The notes under the pieces: generated by a model
The model's input: only the letters and a program-made list of their open reading frames with translations
What the model was told of the DNA's origin: nothing
Databases searched by the model: none
Made by a program: the position numbers and the translations under genes
Shown: piece after piece, positions 27,935 to 37,038 of the stretch
Position numbering within the stretch: the first letter of the stretch is position 1
How the letters are laid out: each line of letters starts with the position of its first letter
NCBI RefSeq assembly: GCF_900100655.1
Contig: NZ_FNCE01000001.1
Location: forward strand, 481,252-545,251
Reading direction: 5' to 3'
Length of the DNA stretch: 64,000 nt
DNA from: Limimonas halophila
Lineage (GTDB): Bacteria; Pseudomonadota; Alphaproteobacteria; Kiloniellales; Rhodovibrionaceae

Positions 27935-29749
27935 TCAGCGCACCGCCTGGTTGAGGGTTTGGAGCATTTCGTCGGAGGTGGTCAGGACGCGGGTGTTGGC
28001 CGTGTAGGACTGCTGCGTCTCGATCATGTCCGAGAACTGCTCGGAGAGGTCGACCGTGGAGCGCTCCAGCGCGGAGGACTGGATGTCCCCGGCGCCGCCG
28101 ACACCCGCCTCGGTCAGGATGGGTTCGCCGGACGCCTGGGTCTGGGCGAAGATGTTGCCGGACTCGCGGCCCAGCTCGGTCTGGCTGTTGAACTGGGCAA
28201 CGGGCAGCTTGAAGATGTCCTGTTGCTCGCCGTTGTCGAACTGCGCGGTGACGATGCCCTCGTCGTCCACGCTCACGCCGGTGAAGTTGCCGAAGCGCGT
28301 GCCGTCCTGCTGAATGTCGTCGACGGTGAAGGCGGTATCGGCCTGCTGAAGTCCGTCGCGGCCCTGGGCGTTGTTGTTCGGGCCGCCGCCCTTGGGTGTG
28401 CCGAGGTTCAGCGTGATTTCCTGGCCGTTGGCGTTGGTGGCGTTGCGGCCGCTGTTGAAGTCGATGTTCAGCGAGAGATTGCCGTCGTTGCTGGGGTTGT
28501 CGACGCCGGGGAAACCGCCGAAGCCGTCGAAGCTGTCCAGGCTGCCGTCGGGGTTGAACTGGACCGTACCTGTGGCGACGCTTGTGGTGTTGCCGGCCGA
28601 GTCCGAGAACAGCCCGCTCGGCGCACCTTGGGCATCATTCGACAGCCGCGGCGCTTCGAGCTGCACCTGCCACTCGTTGGCGTTGGATGTCTTGGAGAAT
28701 TCCACGTTCAAGTTGTGCGCGTTGCCCTGGGAATCGAAGATCTGGGTGGTGAACTCTTCCTGGGCAAGCTGAGCGTCGCCGGTTTGAGGCGAGCTCGTGT
28801 CCGTCACCAAACCGGCCGCTTCGACGAACGCCGGGTCGGCGTCGCCGAAGGTCCCGTTGCCGCCGGTATCGGTGATTTCGACGGTTCCGTCCTCGCTGTC
28901 GATGCTCAATTTCCCATTCTGAATGTTGGCGGAAAACGCGTCGCCGCCGGAGTCCGAAATGCCTCCGATGCTGCTGATTCCGCTCACGTCCAGGTTGTTC
29001 ACTGCATTCTCGATGTCGTCGAGGGAGGCTGCGGTCGGGTCGATACCGGTCAAGGTGATCGTGTTGGTGCCGCCGTCGCCGATCGTCAGGTCGAAGCTGC
29101 TGTTGCCGTTGATGCCCGTCCCGCCGATCTGCTCGGCGAACTGGGTGTTGAGCGTATCGCCGGGATTGCCATTCCCGGCCCCCGTCTGCACGGCCGTCTG
29201 CGGATCCCTCTGCGCGGGCAGCGTCGCGCCGGCGGAAATCTGGCTGGTCGGGCGGGCCTGACCGGAGAGGCCGTCGACCTCGACGGAGGTCAGGCTGGCC
29301 GGGTTCTGCTGGTCGGCGGGCAGGGTGCCGTCCGGGCCGATCTGCCAGCCCTGCAGGACGTGACCGGAGGTGTTGGTGAGCAGCCCCTCGTTGTTCACCC
29401 GGAACTGGCCGTTGCGCGTGAACTTCAAGGGCGTGTCCTGATCCTGGTTGATCGCCGTCTCGTTCTTCACGGCGAAGAAGCCGTCGCCCTGGATCGCCAG
29501 GTCGGTGTTGTTGTTGGTGGCGCGCAGCTGGCCCTGCTCGCCGACGTTGCTCACGGCATCGCCGAGCACGCCGCCGGGGGAGAAGCCGGCCGAGGCGCCC
29601 GAGTTGACGACGAGGCTTTCAAAGGTCGCCTGCCGCTCCTTGAAGCCCACGGTGTTGGAGTTGGAAATGTTGTCGGAAATGACGCCCAGCGCGTCGGACT
29701 GGGCCTGAATGCCCGAAACGCTCGCGTTCAGCGCCCCGAAAATGCTCAT
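27935..29749 (-). CDS. flgE: Flagellar hook protein FlgE
   Basis: FlgE forms the flexible hook. It has 604 residues, longer than the enteric protein but close to Caulobacter FlgE. The N-terminus MSIFGALNASVSGIQAQSDAL carries the flagellar rod/hook helix with the ISNSNTVGFK block, then the FlgE/F/G motif LAIQGDGFF. The middle is Ser/Thr/Asn/Gly-rich hook surface domain. The C-terminal helix reads EQFSDMIETQQSYTANTRVL, ending with MLQTLNQAVR. It is last in the fliK-flgD-flgE operon and would depend on the sigma-54 promoter at 32492. Confidence 0.97.
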   Translation of the reverse strand: MSIFGALNASVSGIQAQSDALGVISDNISNSNTVGFKERQATFESLVVNSGASAGFSPGGVLGDAVSNVGEQGQLRATNNNTDLAIQGDGFFAVKNETAINQDQDTPLKFTRNGQFRVNNEGLLTNTSGHVLQGWQIGPDGTLPADQQNPASLTSVEVDGLSGQARPTSQISAGATLPAQRDPQTAVQTGAGNGNPGDTLNTQFAEQIGGTGINGNSSFDLTIGDGGTNTITLTGIDPTAASLDDIENAVNNLDVSGISSIGGISDSGGDAFSANIQNGKLSIDSEDGTVEITDTGGNGTFGDADPAFVEAAGLVTDTSSPQTGDAQLAQEEFTTQIFDSQGNAHNLNVEFSKTSNANEWQVQLEAPRLSNDAQGAPSGLFSDSAGNTTSVATGTVQFNPDGSLDSFDGFGGFPGVDNPSNDGNLSLNIDFNSGRNATNANGQEITLNLGTPKGGGPNNNAQGRDGLQQADTAFTVDDIQQDGTRFGNFTGVSVDDEGIVTAQFDNGEQQDIFKLPVAQFNSQTELGRESGNIFAQTQASGEPILTEAGVGGAGDIQSSALERSTVDLSEQFSDMIETQQSYTANTRVLTTSDEMLQTLNQAVR

Positions 29750-29797
29750 GGCTCTCGCTCCCTCGCGCTCTCGCCGCGATCGTGTCCGTGATTCCCG

Positions 29798-30469
29798 TTA
29801 GCCGACCGACTGCAGCTCGTCGAAGCCGACCTCGACGCTGCCCATCTTGAGCACCACACCGTCGCCCGTGCGCTCGAAGCCGGTGATCTCGCCGATGGCG
29901 CGCGTGCTCGTCTCGACCGAATTGCCGGCCACGTCCTCGGCGACGACGTTCACATTGTAGGCGCCCTCGGGCAGGGCTTCGCCGGCGGCGTTCTCGCCGT
30001 TCCAGGTCACCTCGTGGCTGCCCGCGGCCGTCTCGGCGTCGAGCGTGCGCACCACGTCGCCGTCGCTGTTGGTGATCTCGATCTGCGCGGCGGCGGCCTC
30101 GCTGGACAGCTCGTAGCCGATCGTGGCTTCGCCGTCGCTCAGCTGGACCTTGTCGCTGCTGGCCTCGGCCCGCTGGCCGATGAAGTTGGCGGCGGACGCG
30201 GCCGCGTTGTTTTCCTGCCCCTGGATCACCTGGTCCAGCTTCTCGTTGGTGGCGAGCGCCTGCTCGACCTGCGAGAAGTTGACGAGCTGGCGCGTGAACT
30301 TGGACGGGTCGCTGGGATCCGTGGGGTTCTGGTTCTGAAGCTGCGTGGTCAGCAGGTCCACGAAGGTCTGAAAGTTGTCGACCAGCTCGCGGGACCCGTC
30401 GGAGGCGTTCTGCCCGCCGAGGTTCAGGGCGTTGCCCTGCTGACCGGAGATGATGCCGCTGGCATCCAT
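29798..30469 (-). CDS. flgD: Hook cap/scaffold protein FlgD
   Basis: FlgD caps the growing hook and is removed when the hook is complete. It has 223 residues. The conserved N-terminal segment includes DLLTTQLQNQNPTDPSDPSKF and FTRQLVNFSQVEQALATNEKLD. It is followed by the FlgD Ig-like/tudor domains with the block GSHEVTWNGENAAGEALPEG. It lies 15 bp after fliK and 48 bp before flgE. Confidence 0.96.
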   Translation of the reverse strand: MDASGIISGQQGNALNLGGQNASDGSRELVDNFQTFVDLLTTQLQNQNPTDPSDPSKFTRQLVNFSQVEQALATNEKLDQVIQGQENNAAASAANFIGQRAEASSDKVQLSDGEATIGYELSSEAAAAQIEITNSDGDVVRTLDAETAAGSHEVTWNGENAAGEALPEGAYNVNVVAEDVAGNSVETSTRAIGEITGFERTGDGVVLKMGSVEVGFDELQSVG

Positions 30470-30484
30470 GGCCGCGATCCTCCG

Positions 30485-32395
30485 TTATACGCGGATGTCG
30501 AGGCTGCCGTCGCCGGCGACCGCGGGGCCGTCCGCGGCGCCGGTGTCGCCGTCAGCCCGCTCGTTGGCGGTGGCGGTCCCGTGGCCGCCGCGGTCATGCC
30601 CGCCGCCGTCGCCGTCCGGGTTGGCCTCACCGCCGTTCTGGCCCTGTTGGTTCAGGTTGAATTCCAGGTCGTCGCTGCTCGCCTGCAGCCCGGCGTCGCG
30701 CAGCGCCTTCTCCAGCGCCTTCACGTCGCGCTGCATCATGTCGAGCGTTTCCGCCTTGTCGGCCGTCAGCACGGCGCGCACCGAGCCGTCCGAGCCGATG
30801 TCCATCTTGACGTCCACGCGGCCCAGCTCCGGGGGGCTCAGGCGCACGTTCACGCGGTCCTGCCCGGCGCTGGTGGCCTGCTGGATCTGCATGGCCACCT
30901 GGTTCTGCACCGACTGCGCCGTGTTCACGCGGGCCTGGGTGCTGGCGGCGCGGGCGTTGGCCTGGGCCTGGGTGGTCTGGTTGGCGTTGTTGCTCTGCCC
31001 GGCCTGGTTGCTGCTGTTCGCCTGCCCGTTGGCGCCGTTGCTGGACCCGAGGTCCAGGCTCTGGCCGCCGCTCGTGCTGCTGGTGCTCGTCGTTTGCACC
31101 TGGACGTCGGCGGTGAAGGAGGCGCCGCGCTGCGGCTGGCTGGCGGTGCTGGTGTCGGCGGCCTGGGGCTGGGCCTGCGCCTGGCCGGTCTGACCCTGGA
31201 GGGTGTCGCCGCCGGCGCCGCCGCTCGGCGTGTTCTGGGCCGCGCTGGCCTGGACGAGTTGCAGGAGCTGCTGAGCGCCGCCCGACACCTGGCTCTGGCT
31301 GGAGCCGCCGTTCTGGTTGCCCGTTGTGCCGCCGGTGGCCTGAGCGAGTGCCGCGCGCAGCGTGCCGCCCATGGCCGAGCTGCCCTGGAGCGTGCCGCCG
31401 CGCAGCGAGGCGAAGCGGCTGCCTTCGCCAGCCGTGGCGAAACGGCTGGTGAATTGGCTCTCGCTCTCGCCGCCGTTGGCTTGCGCCAGGGCGAGGGCGA
31501 AGAAGGAGGTGGACCCGCTGACGCGCGTGCCGCTCGTCTGCGTGCTGCTCGCCTGCTTGCTGACCCTGACCGAAGCGCTGGCGTCGCCGCCGTTGCCCGT
31601 TTGCGTGGCCTGGGCGAGGCTCGCCAACACCTGCTGTGAGACTTGCTGATTGGCCCGGCCGCCGGTGCCCTGGGCGCTGCCGGTCTGACCGGCTGCCTGA
31701 CCCTGCTGGGCTCGGGCGGCGAGGGTGTCGCCCTGGCTGCCGCCCGCGGGCGTGCCGGCCTGACCGCTCCCGTTGAGCGCCTGGGCGCTGCCGTTGGTCT
31801 GGCTCTGCGCGGTGCCGGCCGTGCCCGCGCGGGATGCGGCCTGCGTGGTGCTGTTGTTGTTGCCGTCGCCGGACGTACCGCGTGCGGTTGCGCCGTTCGC
31901 GGTGGCCGCTGTCGCGGCCTGGGCCTGCGCCGCCGCGTCGCCGTCCGCGCTCGCCGTCTCGCTGCTGTTCTCGCCGTTCTTGCCGGCCGCGTCGGCTTGC
32001 GCCGTGGCGGTTTCGCCGCTGTCTTCGCTGCCGTCGCCGGAGCCGGTGGCCGCGCCATCGGTGGCTTGATCGCTCTTGCGCTCGCCGTCCTCGGCCTTCT
32101 GCTTGCCGTCGTCCGGCTGCTCGCTGTCGTCGGCTTGCTGGCTGTCGTCCGGGCGCTGCTCGTCGTCGGCGCGCCGGTCGTCCTCGGCCGCGCGGTCCCG
32201 GTCGGCGCGGCGGTCCGACGGCTCCGTCTCGCGCGGCGGCTCGGGGTCGCGGCGCGGCTCGGGTTCCGGCTCGTAGTCCTCTTGCCGGGCCAGCTCGGCC
32301 GCGAAGTCGCCGTTTTGCGGCGGCGCGGGCGCGCGCCGCTGCTGCTGGATGAAGCGCTCGGCAGGGTCGAACGCGTCGGCGATGGGACTGGACAT
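30485..32395 (-). CDS. fliK: Flagellar hook-length control protein FliK
   Basis: FliK measures hook length and switches export specificity. The ATG at 32395 (MSSPIADAFDPAERF) gives 636 residues; longer frames read into the promoter. Residues about 35-120 are extremely acidic and charged, and about 120-480 are a Gln/Ala/Ser/Gly/Thr-rich low-complexity ruler. The Flg_hook domain near 490-580 includes DRVNVRLSPPELGRVDVKMD and ALEKALRDAGL. The tail is Gly/Asp-rich. It is first in the operon with flgD and flgE. Repetitive composition makes the middle prone to alignment errors but I see no frameshift. Confidence 0.93.
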   Translation of the reverse strand: MSSPIADAFDPAERFIQQQRRAPAPPQNGDFAAELARQEDYEPEPEPRRDPEPPRETEPSDRRADRDRAAEDDRRADDEQRPDDSQQADDSEQPDDGKQKAEDGERKSDQATDGAATGSGDGSEDSGETATAQADAAGKNGENSSETASADGDAAAQAQAATAATANGATARGTSGDGNNNSTTQAASRAGTAGTAQSQTNGSAQALNGSGQAGTPAGGSQGDTLAARAQQGQAAGQTGSAQGTGGRANQQVSQQVLASLAQATQTGNGGDASASVRVSKQASSTQTSGTRVSGSTSFFALALAQANGGESESQFTSRFATAGEGSRFASLRGGTLQGSSAMGGTLRAALAQATGGTTGNQNGGSSQSQVSGGAQQLLQLVQASAAQNTPSGGAGGDTLQGQTGQAQAQPQAADTSTASQPQRGASFTADVQVQTTSTSSTSGGQSLDLGSSNGANGQANSSNQAGQSNNANQTTQAQANARAASTQARVNTAQSVQNQVAMQIQQATSAGQDRVNVRLSPPELGRVDVKMDIGSDGSVRAVLTADKAETLDMMQRDVKALEKALRDAGLQASSDDLEFNLNQQGQNGGEANPDGDGGGHDRGGHGTATANERADGDTGAADGPAVAGDGSLDIRV

Positions 32396-32491
32396 GGCGG
32401 TCGCTCGCTCCCCTGCGCCCGTCGTGCACCGCGCATGGCGCGACGGCGGGTGTTGCCCTGAGCCGTCCACGCGGGACGGCAGGCGAGATGA

Positions 32492-32508
32492 TGCAACCGC
32501 CGTGCCAA
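32492..32508 (-). promoter_or_regulatory. Sigma-54 promoter for fliK-flgD-flgE
   Basis: On the minus strand this reads TTGGCACGGCGGTTGCA, an exact match to the -24/-12 consensus (TGGCACG, four bases, TTGCA). The predicted start of transcription is about 12 bp downstream, near 32480, giving an untranslated leader of about 85 nt before fliK. FlbD, encoded in the same window, is the expected activator. Confidence 0.88.
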
Positions 32509-32629
32509 GATTGCGGGGGACGCGCGCCCGGCCCCTCGCCGCCGGTCTGGCAAATCTTGCTGCCGGGGCAGGGCACGACCTGCCGGGCGGGCGTTGACCG
32601 CCCCGATCCCCCGGCGCCATCTACACGGT

Positions 32630-33673
32630 ATGCCCGCGCCCGATCCCGAAACCTGGATCACCGTCACCGACCGCGGCCTCTACGTCGCGCCGGGGGATTT
32701 CTACGTCGACCCGACGCGCCCGGTGCACCGCGCCGTGATCACGCACGGCCACGGCGACCACGCGCGCCCGGATCACGGCGACGTGCTGGCCACGCCGGAA
32801 ACCCTGGCCGTGATGCGCCACCGCTACACCGACCGCGCGGGCGCGCGCCTCCAGGCCCTCGGCTACGGCGAGCCCGTCCGGATCGGCGACGTCACCGTGA
32901 CGCTGCGCCCGGCCGGCCACGTGCTCGGCAGCGCGCAGGTGGTGCTTGACCACTCCGGCAGCCGCGTGGTCGCGGCGGGCGACTACAAGCGCCGCCCCGA
33001 TCCCACATGTCCGCCGTTCGAGCCGGTGGCCTGCGACGCCTTCATCACCGAGGCCACCTTCGGCTTGCCGGTCTTCCGCCATCCCGACCCCGACACGGAA
33101 ATCCAGCGCCTGCTCACCACCCAGCGCCTGTTCCCCGAACGCGCCTTGGTGGTGGGGTGCTACGCGCTGGGCAAGGCGCAGCGCCTCATCAAGCTGTTGC
33201 GCCACGCCGGCTACGAGCGGCCCATCTACGTCCACGGCGCGCTCATGGGGCTGTGCCGGGTCTACGAAGAGCTCGGCATCGATCTCGGGCCGCTGGAGCC
33301 CGCGACCGGTCAGAACAAGAAAACCCTGGCGGGCGAGATCGTGCTGGCGCCGCCGCCGGCCATTCAGGACCGCTGGGCGCGCCGGCTGCCGGAGCCGCTG
33401 CCCGCCATGGCTTCGGGGTGGATGCGCGTGCGCCAGCGGGCCCGCCAGCGTGGCGCCGAGCTGGCCCTGGTGATTTCCGACCACGCCGACTGGGACGAGC
33501 TGACCGAAACGCTCGAAGAGGTGAACGCGCCGCGCGTCTGGGTCACGCACGGCAGCGAGGAGCCGCTGTGCCACTGGGCGCGCCAGCGCGGCTTCGACGC
33601 CAAGGCGCTCGCCGTCGTCGGCTGGGGCGAGGAAGAAACCGACCCCGAAGACCGTGCGGAGGTGGCCGGGTGA
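32630..33673 (+). CDS. Ligase-associated DNA exonuclease (metallo-beta-lactamase fold)
   Basis: This is a beta-CASP/metallo-beta-lactamase nuclease of the family that travels with a bacterial ATP-dependent DNA ligase. The ATG at 32630 (MPAPDPETWITVTDRGLYV) gives 347 residues; a TTG at 32594 would add 12. The metal-binding motif is ITHGHGDHARPDHG near residues 38-51. Further family blocks are GHVLGSAQV and LVISDHADWDEL. It overlaps the ligase gene by 4 bp (GTGA). The role in processing DNA ends for repair is inferred from the family. Confidence 0.92.
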   Translation: MPAPDPETWITVTDRGLYVAPGDFYVDPTRPVHRAVITHGHGDHARPDHGDVLATPETLAVMRHRYTDRAGARLQALGYGEPVRIGDVTVTLRPAGHVLGSAQVVLDHSGSRVVAAGDYKRRPDPTCPPFEPVACDAFITEATFGLPVFRHPDPDTEIQRLLTTQRLFPERALVVGCYALGKAQRLIKLLRHAGYERPIYVHGALMGLCRVYEELGIDLGPLEPATGQNKKTLAGEIVLAPPPAIQDRWARRLPEPLPAMASGWMRVRQRARQRGAELALVISDHADWDELTETLEEVNAPRVWVTHGSEEPLCHWARQRGFDAKALAVVGWGEEETDPEDRAEVAG

Positions 33674-35256
33674 GGGGCTTCGCCGATCTGCTCGACCGCC
33701 TCGTTTTCACGGGCTCGCGCAACGCCAAGCTGCGCCTGATGGGGCGGTATTTCACGGAGCAACCGGACCCGGACCGCGGTTACGCGCTCGCCGCGCTCTC
33801 CGGCATGCTGGATTTCCGCACCGCCAAGCCGGCGCAGATCCGCGACCTAGCCGGGGAGCGCGTGGATCCCGTGCTGCTCGGCTGGTCGCACGACTATGTC
33901 GGCGATCTGGCGGAGACGGTGGCGTTGATCTGGCCGCAGCAGCCCGGTGCCAACCGCGAACCGGACCTGCACGAGGTGGTGGAGACGCTTCAGGCGGCGG
34001 GCCGGCAGGACGTGCCGGGCCACATGGCGCGCTGGCTGGATGCCCTGGACGCCACGGGCCGCTGGGCGCTGCTCAAGCTCATCACCGGCGGGCTGCGTGT
34101 GGGTGTGTCCGAGCGGCTGGCGAAGACCGCCCTGGCGGAGACCTTCGCCGCCGACCTTCAGGCCATCGAGGAGGTCTGGCACGGCCTGGAGCCGCCCTAC
34201 CGCGACCTCTTCGCCTGGCTGGAAGGCCGCGCGGCGCGGCCTGCCGTGGATTCCACCGCCGTCTTCCGGCCGCTGATGCTGGCACAGCCGCTGGAGGACA
34301 CGGGTGTCGAAAGCCTGGACATCGAAACCTACCGCGCGGAATGGAAGTGGGACGGCATCCGCGTCCAGCTCGTGGCGGGTGAGGGCACGGCGCGCATCTT
34401 CTCCCGCACGGGGGAGGAGATCACCGGCACCTTCCCCGAAATCGCCGACGCCATGACCTTCCGCGCGGTGCTGGACGGGGAATTGCTGGTCGCGCGCGAG
34501 GGCGAGGTCGCGCCCTTCAACGACCTGCAACAGCGCCTCAACCGCAAGCGCGTGAGCGCCAAGCTGCTCAAGGACTATCCGGCGCACGTCCGCCTCTACG
34601 ACCTGCTGATCGAGGACGGCGAAGACCTGCGCGGGCTGGCCTTCGACGACCGCCGGGCGCGGCTGGCGGCATGGCACGAACGCGTGCGGCCGCCGCGCAT
34701 GGACATCTCGCCGCTGCTGGACGTCCGCAGCCTGGAGGATCTGCGCCACCTGCGCGAGGAGGCCCGGCAACGCGGCATCGAGGGGCTGATGCTCAAGCGC
34801 GGCGACAGTCCCTACGTCGCCGGCCGCCCCAAGGGCTCGTGGTACAAGTGGAAGCGCGATCCGCTGGCTGTGGACGCCGTGCTGATGTACGCCCAGCGGG
34901 GTCACGGCAAGCGCTCGTCCTTCTACTCGGACTACACCTTCGGCGCGTGGCGCCCCGAGCCGGATGGCGACGGCTGGGAGCTGGTGCCCGTGGGCAAGGC
35001 CTACTTCGGCTTCACGGACCAGGAGCTGCGCCAGCTCGACAAGTTCGTGCGCGACAACACCGTGGAACGGTACGGGCCCGTGCGCGCGGTCGCGCCCGAG
35101 CTGGTGCTGGAGGTGGCCTTCGACGCCGTCCACCGCTCCACGCGCCACAAATCCGGCGTGGCGATGCGCTTTCCCCGCGTCGCGCGCATCCGCTGGGACA
35201 AGCCCGCAAGCGAGGCGGATACCCTGGCGTCGCTGGAGGCGTTGCGGGAGGACTGA
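33670..35256 (+). CDS. ATP-dependent DNA ligase (exonuclease-associated type)
   Basis: This ligase seals nicks using ATP. It starts at the GTG at 33670 (VRGFADLLDRLVFTGS), overlapping the exonuclease stop, and has 528 residues. The order is N-terminal DNA-binding domain, nucleotidyltransferase domain with active-site Lys in EWKWDGIRVQL near residue 223, and an OB-fold domain. Other ligase motifs include FSRTGEEIT, LDGELL, EGLMLKRGDSPY and WYKWKRD. The longer upstream frame from 33007 reads through the exonuclease gene. The DEAD/H helicase and phosphoesterase often found in this four-gene set are not adjacent. Confidence 0.94.
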   Translation: MRGFADLLDRLVFTGSRNAKLRLMGRYFTEQPDPDRGYALAALSGMLDFRTAKPAQIRDLAGERVDPVLLGWSHDYVGDLAETVALIWPQQPGANREPDLHEVVETLQAAGRQDVPGHMARWLDALDATGRWALLKLITGGLRVGVSERLAKTALAETFAADLQAIEEVWHGLEPPYRDLFAWLEGRAARPAVDSTAVFRPLMLAQPLEDTGVESLDIETYRAEWKWDGIRVQLVAGEGTARIFSRTGEEITGTFPEIADAMTFRAVLDGELLVAREGEVAPFNDLQQRLNRKRVSAKLLKDYPAHVRLYDLLIEDGEDLRGLAFDDRRARLAAWHERVRPPRMDISPLLDVRSLEDLRHLREEARQRGIEGLMLKRGDSPYVAGRPKGSWYKWKRDPLAVDAVLMYAQRGHGKRSSFYSDYTFGAWRPEPDGDGWELVPVGKAYFGFTDQELRQLDKFVRDNTVERYGPVRAVAPELVLEVAFDAVHRSTRHKSGVAMRFPRVARIRWDKPASEADTLASLEALRED

Positions 35257-35269
35257 TCGGAGGACCGGG

Positions 35270-35611
35270 TCAGCTCGGTCTGTCGTCCAGGCCGTTGAAG
35301 AATGCGGCCACGTCTTTCGTGGTCTCGAAGGTGCCGGCGTACCAGCGCTGCCCGTGCGGCGTGCGCACGGTCAGCATGGGCACGGCGATCGCGCCGGCCT
35401 TGAGGGCGCGCTGCGGTTCTTCGCGCACGTCAACCACGTCCAGGTAAGCCTGCGAATACCCAGCCTGCTCCAGCGCTTCCAGCACGGCGCGGCGCGCGCG
35501 CTCCGAGCCGGGCGTGCCCGCGCTCAGGAAGAGCGTGCACGGCGCCTCGCCGCCGCGGTCGTCCGGCGTTCCCTGTGCTGATGTGGACGCCATGTGCTCT
35601 GCTTCGCTCAT
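35270..35611 (-). CDS. kaiB: KaiB-like protein
   Basis: This 113-residue protein has a 24-residue disordered N-terminus followed by a thioredoxin-like KaiB domain: LFLSAGTPGSERARRAVLEA, then YLDVVDVREEPQRALKAGAI and the cis-Pro region AVPMLTV. In cyanobacteria KaiB changes fold and binds KaiC to set the clock's dephosphorylation phase. Its ATG overlaps the kaiC stop (ATGA), so the two are translated together. The cyanobacterial order is kaiB then kaiC; here kaiC comes first. No kaiA is present. KaiB fold-switch competence cannot be judged from sequence alone. Confidence 0.85.
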   Translation of the reverse strand: MSEAEHMASTSAQGTPDDRGGEAPCTLFLSAGTPGSERARRAVLEALEQAGYSQAYLDVVDVREEPQRALKAGAIAVPMLTVRTPHGQRWYAGTFETTKDVAAFFNGLDDRPS

Positions 35612-37038
35612 ATGGGGCGCCGCGTCACGGGCGCTTGGCCCGTCTGCGTCTCGCTGATCCGGACCCCGTCGTCGCCCAGAACCAGATGCAGAATGTCGTG
35701 CGAGTGTTGCGTGCCGCGTGCCTTGATGACCGAAAGCGCGCGCCCTCGTGACACCCCGGTCAGGGTGTAGGACAGCGAAATCCAGCTGTCCGCGAGCGTG
35801 GAGATGGCGCTCGCCGTGAAGTCGCTGTCGGGCTCCACCAGCGAGGTGATGACGGCCGTGATCCCCTTGGACTTCAGCATGTCCACCATGCGCTCGGCGA
35901 CGCCGCGGGCGCGCGGGGAATCGTAGCCCTTCATGAATGCCGAAACGGGATCGATGACGACCACGCTGGGCTGCACGCGGTTGATGGCGCGGCGGATGGC
36001 GATGTAGTTCTCCTCCGCCGTCACGCCGAGGCCGCTGAGCGACAAGCCGGAGATCGCGCCGGTTTCCTGGTGGCGGTCCAGGTGCCGGTTGAGCGATTGC
36101 ACGTCCAGCACGATCTGCTGGAAGCTCTCGTCGAACGCCACGTAGAGCGCGCGCTCTCCGTTGTCGGCCGCGCGCTCAACAAACGAGGCCGCGAGGGTTG
36201 TCTTGGCCGTGCCCGGCGCGCCCGAAATCATCGTCACCGAGCCGCGCAGATAGCCGCCGGAGAGCACGTCGTCCAGGTCCGGCACGCCGGTCGGCACGCG
36301 TTCGCGCGACAGGTGGTGCTGAAGCGCGCTGCGCCCCACGAGGGCCGGCACGATGCCCTCTTCGTCGATGACGTAGGGCACTTCGCTGCCGCCGAAAGCC
36401 GAGCCGCGGTACTTGACCACTTGCAGCGTGCGCACCATGGCGCCCGTGGCCGTGCGCCGGCGCAGGGCGATCACGCACTGCGCGGCGAACTGCATGAAGG
36501 TGTCATCGGCGGAGGCGACCACGCCCTCGTCGTCGCCCTTGGCCGTGATGAGCACGGTCACGCCCTTGGACGTCAGCGTGTTGAGCACCCGATACAATTC
36601 GGCGCGGCGGCGCGCCACGTCGCTCAACCCCGACAGAACCTGATCCAGCCCGTCGAGCACCACGAAGTCCAGCGCACCCTGGTCGGCCATCGCCCCGAGA
36701 CCGGCGGTCAGGCCGTCCAGCTCGAACTCTCCCGTAACGAGGGCTTCCAGCGTCGGGCGCCCGTCGAAGAAGGTGAGGCCGTTGCCGACGAGGGCGCTCG
36801 GATCCCACGTAAAGCTTCGGGCGTTGGCGAGGATCTCGTCCTCGCCCTCCTCGAAGGTGACGAACGCGCACGGCGTTCCGCGCTGGGCCGCGTTCGCCAG
36901 GATCTGAAGCGCGAACACCGTTTTGCCCGCCCCGGGCGCACCGACGACGAGCGTGGCGCGGTGCTTCGGCAGGCCGCCTTCGGTCAGGCGGTCCAGACTC
37001 TCCAAGCCCGTGGAGATCTTGGGAAGCTGGTTGGTCAT
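35608..37038 (-). CDS. kaiC: KaiC-like two-domain ATPase/autokinase
   Basis: KaiC is a double RecA-domain ATPase. It has 476 residues, against 519 in Synechococcus. CI has Walker A GAPGAGKT at 33-40 and catalytic Glu pair E63/E64 (TFEEGEDE). CII has Walker A GAPGTAKT at 273-280 and D303/E304 where cyanobacteria have two Glu. The phosphorylation strand reads TASAIST, placing Thr408, Ser413 and Thr414 at the positions of T426, S431 and T432, so autokinase activity is possible. The C-terminus is shorter and lacks a recognisable KaiA-binding tail. It is co-translated with kaiB. Whether it oscillates or acts as an hourglass timer or stress ATPase is open. Confidence 0.88.
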   Translation of the reverse strand: MTNQLPKISTGLESLDRLTEGGLPKHRATLVVGAPGAGKTVFALQILANAAQRGTPCAFVTFEEGEDEILANARSFTWDPSALVGNGLTFFDGRPTLEALVTGEFELDGLTAGLGAMADQGALDFVVLDGLDQVLSGLSDVARRRAELYRVLNTLTSKGVTVLITAKGDDEGVVASADDTFMQFAAQCVIALRRRTATGAMVRTLQVVKYRGSAFGGSEVPYVIDEEGIVPALVGRSALQHHLSRERVPTGVPDLDDVLSGGYLRGSVTMISGAPGTAKTTLAASFVERAADNGERALYVAFDESFQQIVLDVQSLNRHLDRHQETGAISGLSLSGLGVTAEENYIAIRRAINRVQPSVVVIDPVSAFMKGYDSPRARGVAERMVDMLKSKGITAVITSLVEPDSDFTASAISTLADSWISLSYTLTGVSRGRALSVIKARGTQHSHDILHLVLGDDGVRISETQTGQAPVTRRPI

